NCBI GenBank assembly: GCA_020073165.1
Contig: JAIQFP010000006.1
Location: 62,001 to 126,000 of the forward strand
Origin: Terriglobia bacterium
GTDB lineage: Bacteria > Acidobacteriota > Terriglobia > Terriglobales > Acidobacteriaceae
DNA: 64,000 bases
Direction: 5' to 3'
Below are positions 62,490-64,000 of this stretch, in pieces; the first letter of the stretch is position 1; each line of letters opens with the position of its first letter. Below the pieces are notes generated by a model. It was not told where the DNA came from. It searched no databases and saw nothing but the letters and a program-made list of their open reading frames with translations. The position numbers and the translations under genes are program-made.

Positions 62490-63002
62490 CTACTTCTCTC
62501 CCACGGCAGCGGACCGGACCGTCCCGGCCGTAGCGGACTGAGGCCCCCGGGCCTGCGGCTTGGGTTCGGCCTCCGGCGCACCAGCAGCTGCTTCTCGGGC
62601 TTTTCTGGCGATGTACTTGCCCGGCCCAGCCAGGAAGCGCGCCAGCACATCGGCAACCTGCTCGAGCAGAACGCGGTCCTCGGCGCCGAACGCGTTTTCG
62701 CGATCGCTCTCTACCGCCAGAACACCCAGCTCGCGGGTCGCCAGCTTGATCGAAACCAGAATCTTCGACTGCGTCTCCGGCAGCGCCACTTGCCCGGGAT
62801 GCTGGTCCCGGCCAGCCTCCAGCAGTTGTTGCGGCGTGTTCTTGCCGACCGCGAGGTAAATGCCGACCCACGTGTAATGGCGGCCGCGGCAGAGCAGTTC
62901 GATGACGTCTTCCAGGGGAGAATGATGAAAAGAAGGCTTGTTCGCAGCGAGCACACGCTTAACTTCTGCGAGCATTTCGCGGGCGGAACAGTAGGTTTTC
63001 AC
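62490..63002 (-). CDS. GAF-domain protein
   Basis: The protein has about 170 residues: one GAF domain (YTWVGIYLAVGKNTPQQLLE, then ILVSIKLATRELGVLAVESD) and an Ala/Pro-rich tail. It resembles the free-methionine-R-sulfoxide reductase type of GAF domain but the cysteines needed for that activity are not seen in place. The ligand is unknown. GTG 63002 is preferred, with AGGA eight bases upstream; a TTG at 63071 would extend the N terminus. Confidence 0.72.
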   Translation of the reverse strand: MKTYCSAREMLAEVKRVLAANKPSFHHSPLEDVIELLCRGRHYTWVGIYLAVGKNTPQQLLEAGRDQHPGQVALPETQSKILVSIKLATRELGVLAVESDRENAFGAEDRVLLEQVADVLARFLAGPGKYIARKAREAAAGAPEAEPKPQARGPQSATAGTVRSAAVGEK

Positions 63003-63105
63003 GTTTGAGTCCTGAGCGGCAAAGATTTGGGAATCGTGATCAAGTCTAGCCGCCGGGAGAACCACGGTCAACGACTAAGCCGTGGCGCCGGGCTGTTCGA
63101 CGGCG

Positions 63106-64000
63106 TTACTCCCTTTTTCCCAGGTTCTTCGGCAGGTCGGGAGGTGCAGGAGGAATCGACGAGGCCGGCCGCAGACCAGTCGCATTCGCATTGGCTGGAG
63201 CCGCGGGGTTTACCCCGAAATCCCAGACGTAGAGGTTCATGCCTTCTTTACCCAGCATCTCGACAACGGCGTACTCCCCGGGCGTGAGGGGCTCGGTGGG
63301 CGTCACCTTCACCCAGCCGCCAGTAAGCTGCTCGGCGTTGCTCGGAACCAGCTTCTGCTCCTGGCTGACCTTGCCGTAAACCGCGATCTTGATGTCGCCC
63401 ACGATGCGCTTGTCCCCTTTGGTCTGCACCCGCACAATGCGGAACCGGTCCCAGGGTTGTTCCGGCTCCTGGCTGGATTGTAGGGGCTGTTGCGGGTCGC
63501 TTCCGGCGGCTTGGTTCTGCTGCTCCACATTCACGTAGATCGAAGGCAGGGCGGCATGCGATTGAATTTTCGCGTGCGTTCCAGGGATCTCAATGCTCTG
63601 CTTGGAACTGGCAATGGGATTGATCGTCGCCCGCAGAATGTTTCCTGTCATGTTCTTCTTAACCTGGCTGCCCTGCTGCTGCAATTCGACCAGTTCCGGC
63701 TGGCCCTGGTAGGTATCGAGCAGCATGATGCCGCCGTCCTCGGGCAGGCGCAGGCCGGGCGCGACCTGGGGTGTCTTGAGCTCTTCGGCCTTGCGTTCCG
63801 CCTCCAGCTCCTTGTCAAGCTCCACCGCTTCCGGAGCGGGCTTCCCGGCGGCGCGGTCTTTCTCAAACTGCTCGGTCGCTGTCCAGTCCACCAGGTCTTT
63901 GGGCACTTCTTCCCACTCGTTGCGCTCCGCGCTGAGATAGCGGACGCGGTCGCCCTTCACCTCATACTTGGTGACCAGCTGGTAAGAACCGTCTTTCAGG
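63106..64000 (-). CDS. Hypothetical protein, 5' end beyond the window
   Basis: The minus-strand frame is open to the right edge of the window, reading LKDGSYQLVTKYEVKGDRVR and on to stop at 63106, so the N terminus is missing. About 298 residues are visible. YEVKGDRVRYLSAERNEWEE and VPKDLVDW suggest a small beta-domain. An acidic coiled stretch follows (VELDKELEAERKAEELK), then a domain with GGIMLLDTYQGQPELVELQQ and a second beta-rich domain ending TPGEYAVVEMLGKEGMN. The family is not recognised; similar unnamed proteins occur in acidobacteria. A start inside the frame (63960) is possible but the sequence before it reads as protein. Confidence 0.65.
   Translation of the reverse strand, partial: LKDGSYQLVTKYEVKGDRVRYLSAERNEWEEVPKDLVDWTATEQFEKDRAAGKPAPEAVELDKELEAERKAEELKTPQVAPGLRLPEDGGIMLLDTYQGQPELVELQQQGSQVKKNMTGNILRATINPIASSKQSIEIPGTHAKIQSHAALPSIYVNVEQQNQAAGSDPQQPLQSSQEPEQPWDRFRIVRVQTKGDKRIVGDIKIAVYGKVSQEQKLVPSNAEQLTGGWVKVTPTEPLTPGEYAVVEMLGKEGMNLYVWDFGVNPAAPANANATGLRPASSIPPAPPDLPKNLGKRE

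Overview
The window reads as a chromosomal segment of a soil-type Acidobacteriota, probably the Koribacter/Terriglobales side. This is inferred from gene content: many PilZ proteins, a Ser/Thr kinase with TolB-like and TPR modules, SBBP, FG-GAP and GloVer-type surface proteins, HAF-repeat proteins, a System I cytochrome c maturation operon, high GC, and REP-like palindromes between genes. No rRNA, tRNA or CRISPR array was seen.

Layout. 0.1-8.6 kb: secreted lipocalin-like protein, cytoplasmic Ser/Thr kinase-TolB-TPR protein, DinB-like protein, a degraded GloVer-type surface-protein tail, a GGDEF protein, a tandem-PilZ protein, a DsbD-alpha-like anchored protein and a lone receiver. 9.2-11.8 kb: a two-gene operon of orphan LuxR-type HTH proteins whose upstream region is interrupted by a complete IS1595-family element. 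That element has 26-bp inverted repeats, a perfect 8-bp target duplication and a 246-aa passenger gene. 12.0-20.1 kb: OmpR-type two-component system followed by a TolC / adaptor / RND efflux operon, then a GAF-zinc-ribbon membrane protein. 22.2-22.7 kb: a second copy of the orphan HTH pair, with one frame nested in the other. 23.3-28.6 kb: glycosyltransferase, Sfp-type phosphopantetheinyl transferase, then a sulfate-assimilation group (Sat-CysC fusion, TauE-like permease, CysQ). 28.7-30.3 kb: a frameshifted IS1182-like element. 30.4-38.8 kb: SIMPL protein, large TPR lipoprotein, then a regulatory block of two PilZ genes around a sigma-54 activator lacking a receiver, and a soluble histidine kinase / NtrC-type regulator operon. 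39.1-44.3 kb: two large convergent surface proteins separated by a bidirectional terminator. 44.9-48.5 kb: a PilZ protein and ccmE-ccmA-ccmB-ccmC-ccmD. 48.6-64 kb: housekeeping and secreted enzymes: B3/B4 protein, M13 and M28 peptidases, ThiC, MarC, a peroxiredoxin-like protein without its peroxidatic cysteine, ProA/ProB, a HAF-repeat protein, a methyltransferase, an aromatic amino acid decarboxylase, a GAF protein, and a partial hypothetical at the edge.

How it fits together. c-di-GMP signalling recurs (one GGDEF protein, four PilZ genes). The block at 33.8-38.8 kb may be one sigma-54 regulatory unit, because three candidate -24/-12 promoters with correct spacing precede the activator gene and both neighbouring PilZ genes. 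The most unusual observations are the passenger-carrying IS1595 element, the duplicated orphan HTH pair, this sigma-54 block, a CcmD with a long extra C-terminal domain beside a CxxxY-type CcmE, and the Ser-for-Cys peroxiredoxin.
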